DNA of 64,000 bases, taken from NCBI RefSeq assembly GCF_028751035.1, contig NZ_CP063533.1, positions 1,426,001 through 1,490,000 of the forward strand, read 5' to 3'. Positions 62,830-64,000 of this stretch are shown piece after piece. Origin of the DNA: Helicobacter winghamensis ATCC BAA-430 (lineage in GTDB: Bacteria > Campylobacterota > Campylobacteria > Campylobacterales > Helicobacteraceae). A program made the position numbers and the translations under genes. The notes under the pieces are model-generated. The model had not been told where the DNA came from, did no database searches, and saw nothing but the letters and a program-made list of their open reading frames with translations. The first letter of the stretch is position 1. Each line of letters starts with the position of its first letter.

Positions 62830-63205
62830 AAATCATCACAGCATTTTCAGGGATATGCCACTTCACATAATCCCCCTTTTTTAAAGCATTTTGGCGGATA
62901 AAATCTAGCGGACACAAGGCAGTGATTGCCTTATCTTGCACTTCTAATGCTAGCCTTGCAAATAACTCATCTTGTTGTATATCTAAAATTTTGGATTTAA
63001 AAGTATTGTGCAAGCCCTTTAATTCCAAGCCCACAATTACACTACTTTCTTTAAAACCTAATTCTAAAGTTTTTTGTAAAAATGATTCTAAAAATGTAGA
63101 ATCCTCTAGCAAAAGCGCATTTAACATTTGCGATTCCATATTTTTAGAACCATCGCATAATTGCACACAAAGGCGTAAAATACCTTCTTGTGCGTCAAAA
63201 TGCAT
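62819..63205 (-). CDS. Mop-like (TOBE) small protein of the mod operon
   Basis: The protein is about 128 residues. Its C-terminal half (SKILDIQQDELFARLALEVQDKAITALCPLDFIRQNALKKGDYV) has the pattern of a TOBE/Mop domain that binds molybdate. The N-terminal half (VQLCDGSKNMESQMLNALLL) may be a second, degenerate domain. I start it at the ATG at 63205 behind AAGG; the ATG at 63250 lies within modA and would add 15 residues. A gene of this type stands between modA and modB in C. jejuni (from memory, Cj0302c). It may buffer molybdate or regulate uptake. Confidence 0.65.
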   Translation of the reverse strand: MHFDAQEGILRLCVQLCDGSKNMESQMLNALLLEDSTFLESFLQKTLELGFKESSVIVGLELKGLHNTFKSKILDIQQDELFARLALEVQDKAITALCPLDFIRQNALKKGDYVKWHIPENAVMIYAN

Positions 63206-63221
63206 TAAGATACCTTGAAGT

Positions 63222-63986
63222 CTATTCAACGCTATATCCAAATTTGACAAATTTTTCTTTTGCGTTTTTACTTAAAATATAGTCTTTAAAATCCTTAGCA
63301 AGTTTAGAATCTTTACCATAATTTGTAATCACAAGTGCTTGTTCAATGGGTTTATAAAGCTTTTCATCAATGGCTACATAACTCATTGTAGATGTATTAA
63401 TCCCACTATCTCCTAACATTGATAAAGCAGTAAAGCCCACTTCCGCATTTTTAGATTCCACATAAGTTGTTGCAGCACCTATGCTCTCCCCTGTTACAAA
63501 CTTCGCTTGCACTTTTTCAAGCATCTTTGTAGCTTCCAATGCTTCCATTGAAGCCCTACCATAAGGGGCAACTTTAGGATTTGGAATCGCGATATGTGTG
63601 ATTTTAGGATTTAAAATATCGCTAAATTCTTTAATCTTAAAGTTTTCATTATTGCTCCAAAGCACTAATTTCCCTTTAGCATAAATCTCTTCTTTGCTTG
63701 GGGCTAACTTTTCTTCATAAAGTTTTGCAGGATAGCTCACATCAGCAGCAACAAACAAATGTGTAGGCGAGCCATTTTTAATTTGCGCATAAGCCTTGCC
63801 ACTTGAGATATAAGAAATCTCAATTTTATCGCCTTTTTTATTCTCTAAAAAATCTGTTTTAATCTCTTCTAACACATATTTTAATGAAGCTGCTGCTAAA
63901 ACTTTAATCTCTTCAGCTTGCGCACTAAGGCTAAAGATAGCTCCACAAATTCCAACGATAATTGCTTTTTTGATTCCACTTAACAT
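63222..63986 (-). CDS. modA: Molybdate ABC transporter, periplasmic binding protein
   Basis: The 254-residue protein has a signal peptide (AIIVGICGAIFSLSAQA) and the ModA fold. VLAAASLKYVLEEI at the mature start and SYISSGKAYAQIKNGSPTHLFVAADVSYPAKL in the ligand site are typical; IAIPNPKVAPYGRASMEAL and FTALSMLG follow. It binds molybdate or tungstate and passes it to ModBC. AAGGAGAGG precedes the ATG. The promoter lies beyond the right edge of the window. Confidence 0.93.
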   Translation of the reverse strand: MLSGIKKAIIVGICGAIFSLSAQAEEIKVLAAASLKYVLEEIKTDFLENKKGDKIEISYISSGKAYAQIKNGSPTHLFVAADVSYPAKLYEEKLAPSKEEIYAKGKLVLWSNNENFKIKEFSDILNPKITHIAIPNPKVAPYGRASMEALEATKMLEKVQAKFVTGESIGAATTYVESKNAEVGFTALSMLGDSGINTSTMSYVAIDEKLYKPIEQALVITNYGKDSKLAKDFKDYILSKNAKEKFVKFGYSVE

Positions 63987-64000
63987 TTCCTCTCCTTAAA

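Overview
The window is low-GC, densely coded DNA from a member of the Campylobacterota (epsilon-proteobacteria). It most resembles an intestinal Helicobacter or Campylobacter; I cannot name the species. The signs are extended TTTGC-TATAAT type promoters without a clear -35, a Campylobacter-like group 2 (kps) capsule locus with heptose genes and poly-G tracts, a modA/mop/modB/modC order, a pyrD/M16/dapA/SDR/pgsA order, and a monomeric isocitrate dehydrogenase. I see no rRNA, tRNA, CRISPR array or insertion sequence. No stretch longer than about 300 bases lacks a gene or gene remnant.

Layout. 1-3.75 kb: a truncated DsbC/DsbG-like gene at the left edge, then icd and an AlkD-like DNA repair gene. 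3.75-6.5 kb: an accessory island with an XRE regulator and, divergent from it, a 10-codon leader ORF, a DarT-type DNA ADP-ribosyltransferase, a NADAR-type antitoxin and two unrecognised genes. 6.5-11.2 kb: a branched-chain amino acid ABC transporter (binding protein, livH, livM, livG, livF). 11.4-13.2 kb: YceI, a DsbA-like oxidoreductase and a small exported protein.

13.2-40.0 kb is a capsule locus on the minus strand, read kpsM-T-E-D, then biosynthesis genes, then kpsC-S. Its variable part holds a CDP-ribitol synthase fusion, three TagF-like polyol-phosphate transferases, a large glycosyltransferase-like protein, a fused FAD mutase-like/ColD-like protein, two copies each of an RmlC-like epimerase gene and a GMER/Fcl-like reductase gene, a second mutase-like gene, a methyltransferase gene and dmhA-hddA-gmhA-hddC. 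Six poly-G tracts of 9-12 bases lie in genes or a gene remnant; one puts the methyltransferase out of frame. The genes together predict a capsule with modified (6-deoxy or 3,6-dideoxy) heptose and probably ribitol phosphate, with phase-variable decoration.

40.1-43.0 kb holds a cytochrome P450 between two membrane-protein genes, a trio I remember from the edge of the C. jejuni capsule locus. 43.1-49.9 kb holds the tryptophan genes as two divergent units: trpE-trpGD-trpCF (minus) and trpB-trpA (plus). 49.9-56.3 kb is one housekeeping run on the minus strand (pyrD, M16 protease, dapA, fabL, pgsA, rseP, yggS). The right end carries a chemotaxis receptor, a TehA/SLAC1-type transporter, a frameshifted methyltransferase and the molybdate transporter genes.
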